Positions 1 to 9,372 of a DNA stretch of 64,000 nt are shown in pieces; within the stretch, counting starts at the first letter, position 1, and every line of letters begins with the position of its first letter. The stretch covers positions 148,001 to 212,000 of the forward strand of contig NC_012527.1 in the NCBI RefSeq assembly GCF_000020685.1. Reading direction: 5' to 3'. The notes below the pieces were generated by a model. That model did no database searches. It was given only the letters and a program-made list of their open reading frames with translations, and was not told where the DNA came from. The translations under genes were made by a program, and so were the position numbers. Origin of the DNA: Deinococcus deserti VCD115 (GTDB lineage Bacteria > Deinococcota > Deinococci > Deinococcales > Deinococcaceae).

Positions 1-404
1 AGATACCGTTTCCGGCCCTTGTATACTCTTGTTGTACCCCACAATACAGGCCGCCCGGGTGAAGGCGGCGGGCAGGCCCGACCTCAGCCGTGGAGCTCTT
101 GACTGCGCTTCCCTGATCGTTGCCGGTAAATCCCGCGATCCTGAAGAGTCCTGACTGGGAGGAAAAGCGCTGTAACTAGCGGGGCAATAAACTTGTCCAC
201 CGGGGCCCGCCACTGATGAATGTGCGTACCGGGAGCACATGCTCAGGAAGGAAGATTCGGACTTGTGAGCTGTTTGCAACTGATCGGGTGTGGACCAGGC
301 GTGGGAACGTATGGCGAGAAAAACCCAGGCGCGTCGGTTTATGCTTTCAGCCGTCGCAAGAGTCGCCGGGAACGGTGACTCCGAACATGCCGTACTGAGA
401 TTTA
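1..404. other. No supported gene
   Basis: No convincing coding frame, RNA gene or repeat is visible here. Short open frames exist but have no recognisable domain, signal peptide or ribosome binding site. The stretch probably holds the upstream region of the lipoprotein that starts at 405; no promoter is clear enough to call. Confidence 0.4.
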
Positions 405-911
405 ATGAACAGTTTGTATCTGTCTGCAACGATGGTTTTGGGAAGTCTGGTTTTGTCTGGATGTGAGGCTGCGGAGCGAAAACACTACGAACAGAGACAG
501 CTGACTCTCGACCGCAATAACGCACAATTTTATCTTTCTCAATGTGTTCAGGCTATCGAACGCCGCCGCGCACAGCCTGGGGTGGCTCAGGGCCGGCTGC
601 CCCGAAAACTTGACGGCACAAATTGCGAGAACCCGTTATTGGGCGACTATGCGCTGGATCCCGCGCAAGGCCGCATCATTGAAAAAAGTGTCATACGGCT
701 TGATTCTTCCAGGCTCAGCAGCTACACGATTGAAGTGCACGGCCGGGACGGTGAAGTTTATACCTACGTAGATCGAGGTAGAGCTGCGGCTGAAGCGGAG
801 CAGGCGGGTACATTCGCTGATTCATCGGCTGGTGGAACGGTTTCCCCCCCGCCAGACGTTACGGAAGGCGAACCCAACCGGCCAGAGGTTGAAGAAAATC
901 AGAGCCAATAA
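405..911 (+). CDS. Small putative lipoprotein of unknown function
   Basis: This encodes 168 residues. The N-terminus is a short hydrophobic signal ending in the lipobox LVLSGC, which places the lipidated cysteine at residue 20 and predicts attachment to the outer face of a membrane. The mature part is hydrophilic, with two further cysteines and an acidic, Pro/Glu-rich tail (about residues 130-168) typical of a disordered end. No catalytic motif or known domain is recognised. The start is the ATG just before the signal peptide; only a weak GAGA-like ribosome site precedes it. It stands alone, with eroded sequence on both sides. Lipoprotein assignment is from the motif; function is unknown. Confidence 0.65.
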   Translation: MNSLYLSATMVLGSLVLSGCEAAERKHYEQRQLTLDRNNAQFYLSQCVQAIERRRAQPGVAQGRLPRKLDGTNCENPLLGDYALDPAQGRIIEKSVIRLDSSRLSSYTIEVHGRDGEVYTYVDRGRAAAEAEQAGTFADSSAGGTVSPPPDVTEGEPNRPEVEENQSQ

Positions 912-1290
912 GGAGGCCGGCAATTTTTTTGGACTAACACCTTTGAGCGTTCAGTCGTTCTGGAAAATAGCGCCCTGATCTCGCTGGGTTCAGTCAACCA
1001 CGACCTGAAGATTGTATGGAGCAGCTCGTGAATCCTAGTAAAACTTCTTGTGCGCAACTCGGCGAGATGCTGCTCGGTCATGTAGTCAGCTCTGCCCTGT
1101 AGATCGAGGATCCCATACAGGGTGCCCGGGAACCCGTACTTATTCTTGAGTGGACGGGCGATGGTGTGCGCTCTGGCCCAGTTGTCGTCGAAGGTCAGCT
1201 ACACGATACCCTGCTTGGACTTGGGTACGTTGCAGATCCCAGCGAACTTGTGCACCGGTGTCAAAATCTACTGCACGAACCTAAAGGGTA
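899..1290 (-). pseudogene. Polysaccharide deacetylase (NodB family) remnant
   Basis: Read on the minus strand, the sequence contains the family signature LTFDDNWARAHTIA followed by KYGFPGTLYGI and YMTEQHLAEL, which match the first NodB catalytic motif (TFDD, metal-binding Asp) and the following strand of polysaccharide deacetylases. A TAG stop (1199-1201 on the plus strand) sits directly before the LTFDD motif, and downstream the expected His-box (normally like GNHTYHHP) is scrambled, consistent with frameshifts. The stretch upstream, to about 1400, reads in more than one frame and may be the eroded N-terminal part. An intact enzyme would remove acetyl groups from cell-wall or exopolysaccharide; this copy cannot be functional. 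Confidence 0.5.
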
Positions 1291-2778
1291 GTGTTGTTAG
1301 CCCAGTCAATCGTGCCGCTGAAATCTTCCTGTGATAACACAAACGTCATCCACTCATCGTTCTGGATCTGGCCGGGGTTAGGCACATACCCACTCCGTAT
1401 GCTGTGATCAGGGCTGTTGCTACACGCGATGTTCCCCGACCTGGGGCAAACTAAGCACCTGTATCTCTGGCAATGGGAAAACCCGTCATCCCGATGGGAA
1501 GGCTTTGTGCGTGGAGCCCAGGAGGGACGCTGCGAAAATTAGCAAAGCGTTGATGGCGTACCATAGTGCTGCACGAAACAGCAGAATTGTGTGAAAAGAC
1601 AAATTGAATGCGTTCTGGTCGGGGAAAATAAGACGTCCTCACAAAACCGGTTTTAATGGTGGTGCAGGTGACGGCCTGGGGTTAAAGGAGCGGAGCTTTA
1701 CAGCTTCGTGTTTTGGCACTAATTAATCTTAGTTCAAAAAAATGAGCAGATCCTCACTGTGCTGAATGCAAAGTTACCCACGGTTTCGGAGTTTTGATTA
1801 TTGACAAGTTCTGACCGCGTTCGTCCCTCTTCCCCTCGCTATGAATAAGTTTCACTAGGAAGCCTCACCTGTTAGTGCACCGGCTCCTCCGCACGAGCTC
1901 AATAGGTGATGCAGTGAAGTGACAGTCATGTTCTTGAGGAACCTCGTCCTTCTACTACGGCCAGTATTCCTGAATCACCCGACATACATTTAGCGTGCAC
2001 CTTGATAAAACCAAATTTAGCCCTCTTCTTCCTGCAGCTTGTCTTTAACGCGGAGACTAGTGCGCCACGCGAGACGTGAGTCGGTCGCAAGGAGCCTTAT
2101 CCAAGGTGAAAACCGCTTCACATTGCTTCTCTACGGTTGATGACGGTGACGTGAACGCTGGAGTTAACAAGTACACGCGTGTCGGGCCATATTCTTGTGG
2201 GTATGCTTCATCCATCCGCCGAAAAAGCGGTTTTGCTTCCAGAGGGCTTTGCCTGCGCCCTCTTCACAGTCGCGGCCTCAGGCGAAGCAAAGCGGCAGAA
2301 CATGGGGTCGCTGCCAGTGATGATGAATGGTACAGACACTCCATCTCAGGGAATGAAGCACACACTGATAAACGTCTGGCCCTCCTACGCTTATGAAGCT
2401 GTGCCGAACACTTGGGCGCGAGTGTACCAGGAAATAAAGTCTTCCTCTAAAAACGGAAGCAGACTTTTTCTGCGGTGCTCTCTCACTGAATTCCTTATCG
2501 CCCAACGGCACCTCTATGCGATTGAGGCCGAAAGTTCCAGAGAGGCTGGTGCCCGGCGTCTTCTATATAAGAGTCGTGGCAACAAGGTCTCCTTGTGAGC
2601 AGGCAGTCGGCGGTTTCACACTTATGGCAGGTTAACCTCAAAGAAATGAGCTCGCGCGGTCGGCTCCGACTCTCTGAGGTTCCTATGTCCCCCTCCCCTG
2701 TACGAATGAACTCCGTGCTTGTGTCCATAACTGCGGCCATTACTACGCGATTGTTTCCCGTTGAAGCGGTGAAGTGCC
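1291..2778. other. Long stretch without a reliable gene
   Basis: About 1.5 kb with no supported gene. An open frame on the plus strand at 2179-2598 (139 residues) is the longest candidate but has no recognisable domain, a poor start context and composition unlike the good genes nearby. The left part (to about 1400) may be the eroded N-terminus of the deacetylase pseudogene. The remainder looks like eroded intergenic DNA. Confidence 0.4.
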
Positions 2779-3201
2779 ATGTTTAATGTTCTGATGGTTG
2801 AAGACAACGCGGCTGACGTTCTGCTCATGCAGCTGGCGGTGGAAGATTTTATTCCGGACCTGTCGCTTCATGTGGTGCCGGACGGAGTCGAAGCGCTGGC
2901 CTTTCTGAATCGGCTTGGTGCCTACGAGGATGTGCCGCGACCACAGCTTATGCTTCTGGACGGCAATACACCCCGGAAAAGTGCTATCGAGGTACTGGCT
3001 GAGGTGCGCCACAATCCCATCTTTGCAGAGCTCCCGGTGCTGGTATTCAGTGGGTCCGCCGCAGAGTCAGACGCTCAGAAAAGCATTCAGGCTGGTGCAA
3101 CGGCCTACATCATGAAGCCCACTGGACTGGATGAGTACACCCGGGTGGTACAGGATACCCTCAGCTTCTGGCATGCCCAACTTGGTGCCGCAGAATCTTA
3201 A
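2779..3201 (+). CDS. Stand-alone receiver-domain response regulator (Rcp1-like)
   Basis: A 140-residue single CheY-like receiver with no output domain. Key residues are visible: acidic pair E8/D9 (VEDN), phosphoacceptor D61 (LLDGNTP), switch Ser S91 (VFSGS) and K113 (IMKPTG). The usual LLDLNLP loop here is LLDGNTP, a mild departure. The long insert before the phosphorylation site (YEDVPRPQ) and the tail are typical of Rcp1-type regulators that pair with phytochrome-like or hybrid kinases. No kinase lies next to it, so its partner must be encoded elsewhere. It presumably signals by protein-protein contact once phosphorylated. Family call is firm; partner and output are unknown. Confidence 0.85.
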   Translation: MFNVLMVEDNAADVLLMQLAVEDFIPDLSLHVVPDGVEALAFLNRLGAYEDVPRPQLMLLDGNTPRKSAIEVLAEVRHNPIFAELPVLVFSGSAAESDAQKSIQAGATAYIMKPTGLDEYTRVVQDTLSFWHAQLGAAES

Positions 3202-3590
3202 CGAACTGATACGCGTATGCCGAGCACAAATCCCAAAAATGCTGTTTGAGCCTGCAAGCCCTGGAAGGCCGACGAGAGAACCAGTAAAGCTCCATGCTGC
3301 ACAAAGCTATTCACTATGATGTCCGACACGATGATAGCGACATTCAACAACAATCCCACACGAGGTCGCCTGAACAAAAGTGATACCGCATGTGGATCAA
3401 AGAAACCCAATAACGACCAATAAAGATTGATTCCAACAGGGACTCAATCATAGGGAAGGCATCCCTTATACCAGAGATCGGTCACATGGTTATAAGTCGT
3501 CCCAACCAAGCTGGCAGCGTAAATTATAATAGAGACACTCGTGAGCAAAGTCATACCCTTGTAGCGACGCAATCTCCCAGGAGCTGCCAT
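3198..3590 (-). pseudogene. Small membrane protein gene with a single nonsense codon
   Basis: One minus-strand frame reads through 3590 to 3198 with a single in-frame TGA (3444-3446 on the plus strand). The upstream part holds a hydrophobic segment (TLLTSVSIIIYAASLVG) and the downstream part two or three more (INLYWSLLGFF, LLLNVAIIVSDIIV and a Leu-rich stretch near QHGALLVLSSAF). Joined, they give about 130 residues with three to four membrane segments. The frame is preserved across the stop, so the mutation looks recent; a sequencing error is also possible. The 3' end overlaps the receiver gene by four bases tail to tail. No family is recognised. Confidence 0.45.
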
Positions 3591-3958
3591 GGCATGCTCA
3601 CTTCTGGCTGGGAAAGCGCCATGGCTGCCGGTTGGATAAAGTGCGGATTTAGCCGGCAAAGTTTCACGCAGACTGGTTCCGTCCCCCGTAGTGTTCTGCA
3701 AAGGTTCTTGCTGGCCTCGTTCAGCACACCAGTAGAAACCGAACATCGTCTGGCGTAAACGTCATTGCTTCGTGGCCCGTTCCACCAGAAGCGCCAGCGG
3801 CGGGGAAATCCTCAGCCCCAGCACAGGCCACACCCTTGTGGCAGTCCCGCCGGACCTGTTTCACACTGCTGGATTTCAGAGCACCGTCTCCTGAAACTAA
3901 TGGTCAGAGGCCAGGTGTTCACCTTGACCTCGAAAAACACTTCTGGGGGCGTATGTGC
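3591..3958. other. No supported gene
   Basis: The minus-strand frame of the membrane pseudogene remains open upstream to about 3746, but that extension is Arg/Ser-rich and unlike a membrane protein. Nothing else here is recognisable. Confidence 0.35.
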
Positions 3959-6061
3959 TCAGGCGGAACGGCAGATTCGGCTCGGGGACTCTAGCATTGG
4001 ATGTGCGGGATTGAAGCCGATGTACAGAACCTGGGTCAGGTTTGCGGCATCCGTTGGAAACGTGACTGTCCGGCCGCTGACCTGAAACATGTCGGGCTGA
4101 TCCTGTTGCAGGAGCGCAGCCAGGTTGGTGAGCTTTCTTCGCAGTACCGTGCGGGCGTTGTGCTCGGGGACAGCCAGCAGCGCGCCGTACATCCCGTTGT
4201 TCAGCACGTACACGCGGTCCTGCTTGCGGAACAGACTCTGGACATGGCGTGCGACCTCAGCCTGCTGATCCAGGCCCATCTGCTGCCCCTGCTGAGGCTG
4301 CACACTCAGAAAGACCACCTCAAAGGACGTGTTGTTCTCCTGAGCGAAGCTGAGTTCGCTGTCCAGGTCGTACAGGAAGGCGCGGCGGTTGCGCATGGAC
4401 GTCATCTCGTCACAGAAGGAGCCACGGTAAGGCTGCGCGTTGGTAAGACACGAGGTGAGTGCCTCACCGAACAGCTCCACGGCTCGTGTAGCGTGGCTGC
4501 TCTCGGCCGCGCCGCTGGGGAGGGCAAACACCTGCAGGATATAGTTCGTCGCTTCGATGGTCGTCAGCAGGTGGGTACGCGCCGGGAGGGTCAAAGCGAA
4601 TACCGCCTGCGCTCTGGCCTGAAGGATGTGCGGGAGGCAGGTGAGTTCAGTGGACGCCGCGAAGGATTCTCGTTCGAGTGCACTGTGGGCCGTCAACGGG
4701 CCAGCAGGACCCTGAGCAGAGACCAGATCGGCTTCCCCTGCGTCAATCCGCCACAGCACGCAGGCTGTCGCATTTAGGACGTTCGCGAGCCTCTGCACCC
4801 CAGTTTCAAGCAGTTGGTCCAGTGTTAATGGCTGCTCTGCCTCCACCACAATGTCGAGATCTGTGATGGCATCGTCGAGCTCGTCCTGCTCCACGGCGCC
4901 ACGATCCGCGGGGAGGCTCATCTGCAGGTGCAGGATGAACGAAGGCTGCGACACGGCGGCAAGGGTTCGGAGCATCCGGCGGTCTTCCGGAGTCCAGGCG
5001 AGACTGTTCTGGTCCTGAAGCAGCACCAGATGGGCAATGTGGTCATCATGCCGCCGGGTTAACCGCACGGACACTGCTTCCTGAACGTTCGCCCGTTCCG
5101 CACACTCCAGGTCGGTGCCGGGATAAAAGCAGCCGGGTTTCTGACTGTTTTCTGCCGCCTGAACCACTTCCTGAACGGCAAGAATATCTGTTTCATTCAG
5201 AGGAGTAGCCGAATGCAGCACCCGGCTTTGTTGGTCGGTGATCACCATTACCCGGATGCCAAAAGCGTCCTTGAGGTGCTGATGCACCGCAGCGAGGGCA
5301 TGGCTCGTGTCGGGGGCGTCCTGCAACGCCTGTGCAATAAGCGCGATGATATCCAGGCTGAGCTGCCGTTCCGGTGCAGGCGCCTGCGTGCCGGAGGTGG
5401 ATTGACTGGTTACGTCGGTCGCGAAGCGGTACCCGAGGCCACGGACAGTTTCGATACAGTCAACGCTGAGCTTCTGGCGCAGTTTTTTGACGTATGTGTC
5501 GATAACGCGGCCGTCACCAACGTACTCAGATTCCCAGACGCGGTCGAGAATTTCAGCTCGGGTGTATAGCCGTCCAGGGTTTCGGGCGAGCAGGTCAACC
5601 AGCAGATATTCCCTGGCAGTGAGCTTCAGTGTGGCGCCGCCGAGCGTGACGGTGCGGGTGTCGTGATTGATGCAGAGGTCCCCAAAGCTGGTACAGCTCT
5701 TTTCCTCAGGAGCGTGATGATTTCTGGCGCGCTGAAGAATGGTGCTGAGTTCAGTGACCGGGCAATCGTCCACATAGTTCATGCCGGACGGAAGGGGCGC
5801 TGCGGTAGCACCTGCTCCGGGCGGGGTCACCACCAGGACCGGGGTGGAGTGCAGGGTAGTCGTGTGGTGATGCAGAAACGGGATGATCTCGGAAAGTGGC
5901 AGTGCCGGCGTTGGCTCTGCCAAGACAGCGTCATACGCGGAGGCGCGAAAGTGAGCAACAGCCTCTTCGAGAGTGCTGGCCTGATCAACAACGAAGCCGG
6001 CTCGCGCCAGGTGAATGGCATGGGTTCGTTCTATATCTGCGCTGATGATCAGTACTTTCAT
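3959..6061 (-). CDS. OmpR-type DNA-binding regulator with GAF-like and degenerate GGDEF regions
   Basis: Starting at the ATG at 6061 (GAGG about eight bases upstream) it has 700 residues; an in-frame extension to 6181 looks non-coding. Order: degenerate receiver (1-115), OmpR-type winged helix (about 126-212, with LTAREYLLVDLLARN, the recognition helix around RVIDTYVKKLRQKL and the GLGYRF wing), two GAF-like regions (about 225-560), and a C-terminal region resembling GGDEF (RNRRAFLYDLDSEL) in which the GGDEF signature is replaced by NNGMY. In the receiver, the phosphoacceptor position is Glu49 (AVLAEPTP) and the conserved Lys is missing, so control by phosphorylation is unlikely. Probably a transcription factor regulated by ligand or protein binding in its long C-terminal half. 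Targets are unknown; it stands alone. Confidence 0.8.
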   Translation of the reverse strand: MKVLIISADIERTHAIHLARAGFVVDQASTLEEAVAHFRASAYDAVLAEPTPALPLSEIIPFLHHHTTTLHSTPVLVVTPPGAGATAAPLPSGMNYVDDCPVTELSTILQRARNHHAPEEKSCTSFGDLCINHDTRTVTLGGATLKLTAREYLLVDLLARNPGRLYTRAEILDRVWESEYVGDGRVIDTYVKKLRQKLSVDCIETVRGLGYRFATDVTSQSTSGTQAPAPERQLSLDIIALIAQALQDAPDTSHALAAVHQHLKDAFGIRVMVITDQQSRVLHSATPLNETDILAVQEVVQAAENSQKPGCFYPGTDLECAERANVQEAVSVRLTRRHDDHIAHLVLLQDQNSLAWTPEDRRMLRTLAAVSQPSFILHLQMSLPADRGAVEQDELDDAITDLDIVVEAEQPLTLDQLLETGVQRLANVLNATACVLWRIDAGEADLVSAQGPAGPLTAHSALERESFAASTELTCLPHILQARAQAVFALTLPARTHLLTTIEATNYILQVFALPSGAAESSHATRAVELFGEALTSCLTNAQPYRGSFCDEMTSMRNRRAFLYDLDSELSFAQENNTSFEVVFLSVQPQQGQQMGLDQQAEVARHVQSLFRKQDRVYVLNNGMYGALLAVPEHNARTVLRRKLTNLAALLQQDQPDMFQVSGRTVTFPTDAANLTQVLYIGFNPAHPMLESPSRICRSA

Positions 6062-6800
6062 CCAGGCCTCGGTACGGTATTTCTGAGATCTAAGGAATGT
6101 GCAAAGTGAGATTCGACGGCAAATGCTTGAAGCACACGGAGCAGGCTTGCGGCAAAAGTCGCAACCGAGTCTGCGCGACACTTTGACCGTAGTCTCACGT
6201 CACTTACAAAAGCGTCACAAAGCTCATGCGGTAGGCCAAGTTATAAGCGAAATTAAATGTTCGCTAAAGGAATAGTTTTCAGAGAGGACCAATGTCTGTG
6301 GTGTAAGCAAGTTGGGCGGCAGGCTCACTACCGTATTTGCCGGCAGGTAGTTACAGCTTCGACGATGTCCATAGTGGAAAATGCCTATTCACATAAAGTG
6401 CTTTTAGGCAGGATCGTGAGACAGCGTCTAACTGGCAAGCTCAATTCGTATAGAGCGATTGAGGCGAGATTTCGGCGTGTCGAGCACGTGGACCACAACT
6501 TAGAAGGTGGCCCCCGCCTTTACTAGACAACCAGTCACAACCTGTAAACAGCTTTTCCGGGCTGTTTTAGGCACCTGATTTTCCTACGGTCACATGAAGA
6601 CGTCTTGCGTTATTGTTCTCACAAGCTCCTTTGCAAACGTACCAGCGCCCTGGTGAAGTCTTCATTAGCCAGAGATGTGACCTTTAATCCATCTTAAGAG
6701 TTTCCGATGTTCACAGGGCGTACACATAAGGCTCTTACAGTCATGCCACCGGATCCCCGGATGTGCGCTTGTGGTACGCGCCCTGGAAAGGAGAGCAAAG
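6062..6800. other. Intergenic region upstream of the S8 proteases
   Basis: A 740-base gap between divergently transcribed genes, more AT-rich than the neighbours in its first 300 bases. It must carry the promoters of the regulator (leftward) and of the protease pair (rightward), but no -35/-10 pair is clear enough to call. No gene is supported; a small open frame at 6257-6526 has no recognisable features. Confidence 0.4.
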
Positions 6801-8153
6801 ATGGAAATTCTGAAACGCGGACCCAATAGGTCACCCCACACTCTCGCCCTGCTCGCGGCGCTTGTACTGGCAAGCTGCAACTCCGTCACCCCCGGCAGCC
6901 CCGACGCCACCCTGCAGCCGCAGACCATCAGCAGCGCCAACCCCAGCGCCTTCAAGTACCTGCACGACCTTGTGGGCGTCCCCGCCAGAACCTCCACTGC
7001 TGATCTGGAGAAACTGTACTCCGGCATCGTCATCACCCGCGACGTGACCGCCGGCACCGCGACCATCGCCAACAACGCGCTGAACAAGGGCCGCTACGAC
7101 AGCGCTCCCGCCGTCGAGGTCAACGAGCGCAAATTCAGTGTCGATGTCGGCGCTCAGGGCTACAACGCCTGGAGCAGCGGGTATAACGCCTGGAGCAGTG
7201 GGTACAACGCCTGGTCCAGCGGCTACAACGCCTGGAGCAGCGGCACCACCAGCACCGCCACCACGTTCATCGAAAACATCCCCACCTGGGACTTTGCTGG
7301 CATCGGCGGTGCCCAGGCCCTCGTTCCCGAACTGGGCAAGGGCATCAAGGTGGCGGTCATCGACACCGGCATCGACATGAACCACCCCGCCTTCACCGGC
7401 AAAATCGATACCACCTACGCCAAGGACTACCTCGACGGCGACAAGGTCCCGCAGGACGTCAACCTCAACACCGACGGCACCTTCTCCGCCGCCTACGGGC
7501 ACGGCACGGCGGTGGCGGGCATCATCACCCAGATCGCTCCGAACGCGACCATTCTGCCTATCCGCGTGCTGGACGCAACCGGCGGCGGCGACACGGCTAC
7601 CATCGCGTCTGCAATTGATTACGCGGTTGCTTCGGGCGCCAAGGTCATCAACCTCAGCCTGGGCAGCACCAGCGACTCCGCCGCTGTGAACCAGTCCATC
7701 AAAAACGCGGTGAGCAAACTGGTGACCGTCTTTATCGCCTCCGGGAACTCGGGCACCACCAACGTGCTGTATCCCGCTGCACGCTCCCTGGACTCCGCAG
7801 CACTCGGCAACGGCAGCATCGGGATCGGCAGCGTCAACCTGCTGACCCACAAATCCAGCTTCAGCACCTACGGCGCCAACCTGGAATTCACCGCCCCTGG
7901 TGAAAACATCGTTACCGCTTTCCCCGGCAACGGGATCGTCGCGGCCACCGGCACCTCCTTCGCCACCCCGATCGTGTCCGCCACCGCAGCGCTGGTGCTC
8001 TCCGCTGGCGTCCCCATCAGAACCACGGACGACACGAAGGTATTCATGAACAACATGGCGGCCACCGCCACACCGTCCACGGACCCCACCTACGGCACGC
8101 AACTGGGCCGGGGTACGCTGAACGCATTCAAGTTTGCAGACATCTACCGCTAA
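6801..8153 (+). CDS. S8 (subtilisin-like) lipoprotein protease with YNAWSSG repeats
   Basis: Serine endopeptidase, 450 residues, exported and probably lipid-anchored: signal peptide ending LVLASC (Cys26). Residues about 45-115 form the propeptide region; then four perfect copies of YNAWSSG (121-148), then the catalytic domain with Asp188 (VIDTGID), His234 (GHGTAVAG), oxyanion Asn in ASGNSG, and Ser386 (GTSFATP). All triad residues are intact. The start chosen is the ATG at 6801, preceded by GGAAAGGAG; an upstream in-frame start (6771) lacks such a site. The stop is followed after only 12 bases by the next protease gene, so the two are surely co-transcribed. The heptad Trp repeat is unusual and its role unknown; it may be a spacer, an aggregation or surface-binding segment, or a processing site. 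Confidence 0.93.
   Translation: MEILKRGPNRSPHTLALLAALVLASCNSVTPGSPDATLQPQTISSANPSAFKYLHDLVGVPARTSTADLEKLYSGIVITRDVTAGTATIANNALNKGRYDSAPAVEVNERKFSVDVGAQGYNAWSSGYNAWSSGYNAWSSGYNAWSSGTTSTATTFIENIPTWDFAGIGGAQALVPELGKGIKVAVIDTGIDMNHPAFTGKIDTTYAKDYLDGDKVPQDVNLNTDGTFSAAYGHGTAVAGIITQIAPNATILPIRVLDATGGGDTATIASAIDYAVASGAKVINLSLGSTSDSAAVNQSIKNAVSKLVTVFIASGNSGTTNVLYPAARSLDSAALGNGSIGIGSVNLLTHKSSFSTYGANLEFTAPGENIVTAFPGNGIVAATGTSFATPIVSATAALVLSAGVPIRTTDDTKVFMNNMAATATPSTDPTYGTQLGRGTLNAFKFADIYR
7161..7244 (+). repeat. Four tandem 21-bp units encoding YNAWSSG
   Basis: Four consecutive 21-base units, each translating to Tyr-Asn-Ala-Trp-Ser-Ser-Gly, lie between the propeptide and catalytic domain of the first protease. 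The units differ only at synonymous positions, which indicates selection on the peptide rather than a fresh slippage product. Confidence 0.95.
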
Positions 8154-8165
8154 GGAGGAGTGACC

Positions 8166-9362
8166 ATGTTACGCATCACGAAACAGACATTCCTGCTGGC
8201 GGGAATAACGGCCCTGCTGGCCGCGTGCGGGACGACAGCTGAACCCAGCGCCTCCGCACCTCACCTCTCCGCACAAGGCAACACCACCAGCACCACCAAC
8301 ATCAAAATGACCACCGCTGAAACTGCCGGTTCCTTTGGTGCCTGGGCCACCGGTTCCTTCGGCGTCTGGGCCGCTGGATCGTTCGGTGCCTGGGCCAGCG
8401 GTTCCTTCGGCGCCTGGGCCAGTGGATCGTTCGGTGTCTGGGCCACCACCTTCGAGGACGGTACGCCCAACCCGCTGCATAACAACGTCGAGGAATGGAA
8501 CCAGATCCGCCTCGCCGGTGCACACACCCTGGCGCCCAACCTCGGGAAGGACGTCACCGTCGCCGTGATCGACACCGGCATCGACCTCGCCCACCCGGCC
8601 CTCTCCGGCACCCTTAGCCCTGAAAGCACCTGGTGGGACTATGTGAGTGGCGACAGGAACCCCGGCGAAATGGGTACGGCCAGCGACAAAGCTTACGGTC
8701 ACGGCACCGCGGTGGCGGGCATCATCCTGCAGGTGGCGCCCAACGCCAGGATCCTGCCGATCCGCGTCCTCCCACCCTCGGGTGAGGGAACCTCGACCAC
8801 CATCGCCAAAGCCATCATCCACGCGGTGGATCAGGGCGCCAAAGTCGTCAACGTCAGTGTCGTTGCCGATAAGGACAGTGACATCAGCAAAGCCATCGAA
8901 TATGCCGCGCTCAGAGGCGTGTACGTGGTCATGGCTGCCGGAAACCAGGGCCTGAACCCTGTACAGTTCCCCGCCGCCAAATCGGCTCAGACCAACACCC
9001 CTGGTCTCTACTCACTGTCGGTGGGCGGCATCGAGCTCAACAACAGAAAGTCCAGCTACTCGAACTACGGCGCCGGCCTGGAAGTCATGACACCCGCGTC
9101 AGACATCGTCACGACCTACCCCAAGGGCGAGATCAGGGCCGTGACGGGGACGTCGTTCGCCACACCCGTGGCATCGGGTGTCCTGGCCCTGGCCCTCGGA
9201 GAAGGGTACAGCGCCGACAATGCCGGTGAGCTGACCGAGAAGCTGAAGCTCTCAGAACAGAACGTCGACATCGAGAACCATGACCTCGTACTCCTGATGG
9301 AGAAGAAGGCTCTCGGCTTCGGCCTCCTTAACGCTGAAGCGTTCCTCAAGAGCATCAAGTAA
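8166..9362 (+). CDS. S8 (subtilisin-like) lipoprotein protease with GSFGAWAx repeats
   Basis: Second serine protease of the pair, 398 residues. Signal peptide with lipobox ALLAAC (Cys near residue 21). After a short Thr/Ser-rich segment come five octapeptide repeats of the form G-S-F-G-A/V-W-A-x (55-94), followed directly by the catalytic domain: Asp136 (VIDTGID), His179 (GHGTAVAG), Asn in AAGNQG, Ser330 (GTSFATP). The start is the ATG at 8166 with AGGAGG seven bases upstream; a GTG six bases earlier overlaps that site. The propeptide is much shorter than in the first protease. The repeat occupies the same position as in its neighbour but with a different sequence and period. A strong hairpin terminator follows the stop, closing the two-gene operon. 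Confidence 0.93.
   Translation: MLRITKQTFLLAGITALLAACGTTAEPSASAPHLSAQGNTTSTTNIKMTTAETAGSFGAWATGSFGVWAAGSFGAWASGSFGAWASGSFGVWATTFEDGTPNPLHNNVEEWNQIRLAGAHTLAPNLGKDVTVAVIDTGIDLAHPALSGTLSPESTWWDYVSGDRNPGEMGTASDKAYGHGTAVAGIILQVAPNARILPIRVLPPSGEGTSTTIAKAIIHAVDQGAKVVNVSVVADKDSDISKAIEYAALRGVYVVMAAGNQGLNPVQFPAAKSAQTNTPGLYSLSVGGIELNNRKSSYSNYGAGLEVMTPASDIVTTYPKGEIRAVTGTSFATPVASGVLALALGEGYSADNAGELTEKLKLSEQNVDIENHDLVLLMEKKALGFGLLNAEAFLKSIK
8328..8447 (+). repeat. Five tandem 24-bp units encoding GSFGAWAx
   Basis: Five consecutive 24-base units encode Gly-Ser-Phe-Gly-(Ala/Val)-Trp-Ala-x in the second protease. Codons alternate between units (for example ggt-tcc versus gga-tcg), again suggesting conservation of the peptide. 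Confidence 0.95.
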
Positions 9363-9372
9363 CCCCCTTTCA

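Noticed and set aside
2179..2598. 139-codon plus-strand frame as a gene
   Set aside because: No domain, no ribosome site, and composition unlike the good genes; left as unassigned.
7161..7244. Short tandem repeats as a CRISPR array
   Set aside because: Units are contiguous with no spacers and are translated in frame within a protease; the same holds for 8328-8447.
6831..8102. Long minus-strand open frame (423 codons) opposite the first S8 protease
   Set aside because: It is Gly/Val/Arg-rich with no domain and lies wholly antisense to a protease with an intact catalytic triad; GC-rich genes routinely leave such open frames on the other strand.
6801..9362. The Trp repeats as cores of a ribosomally made, modified peptide
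   Set aside because: Attractive because of the regular Trp spacing, but no radical-SAM or other maturase is adjacent, and the repeats are inside secreted proteases rather than small precursors.
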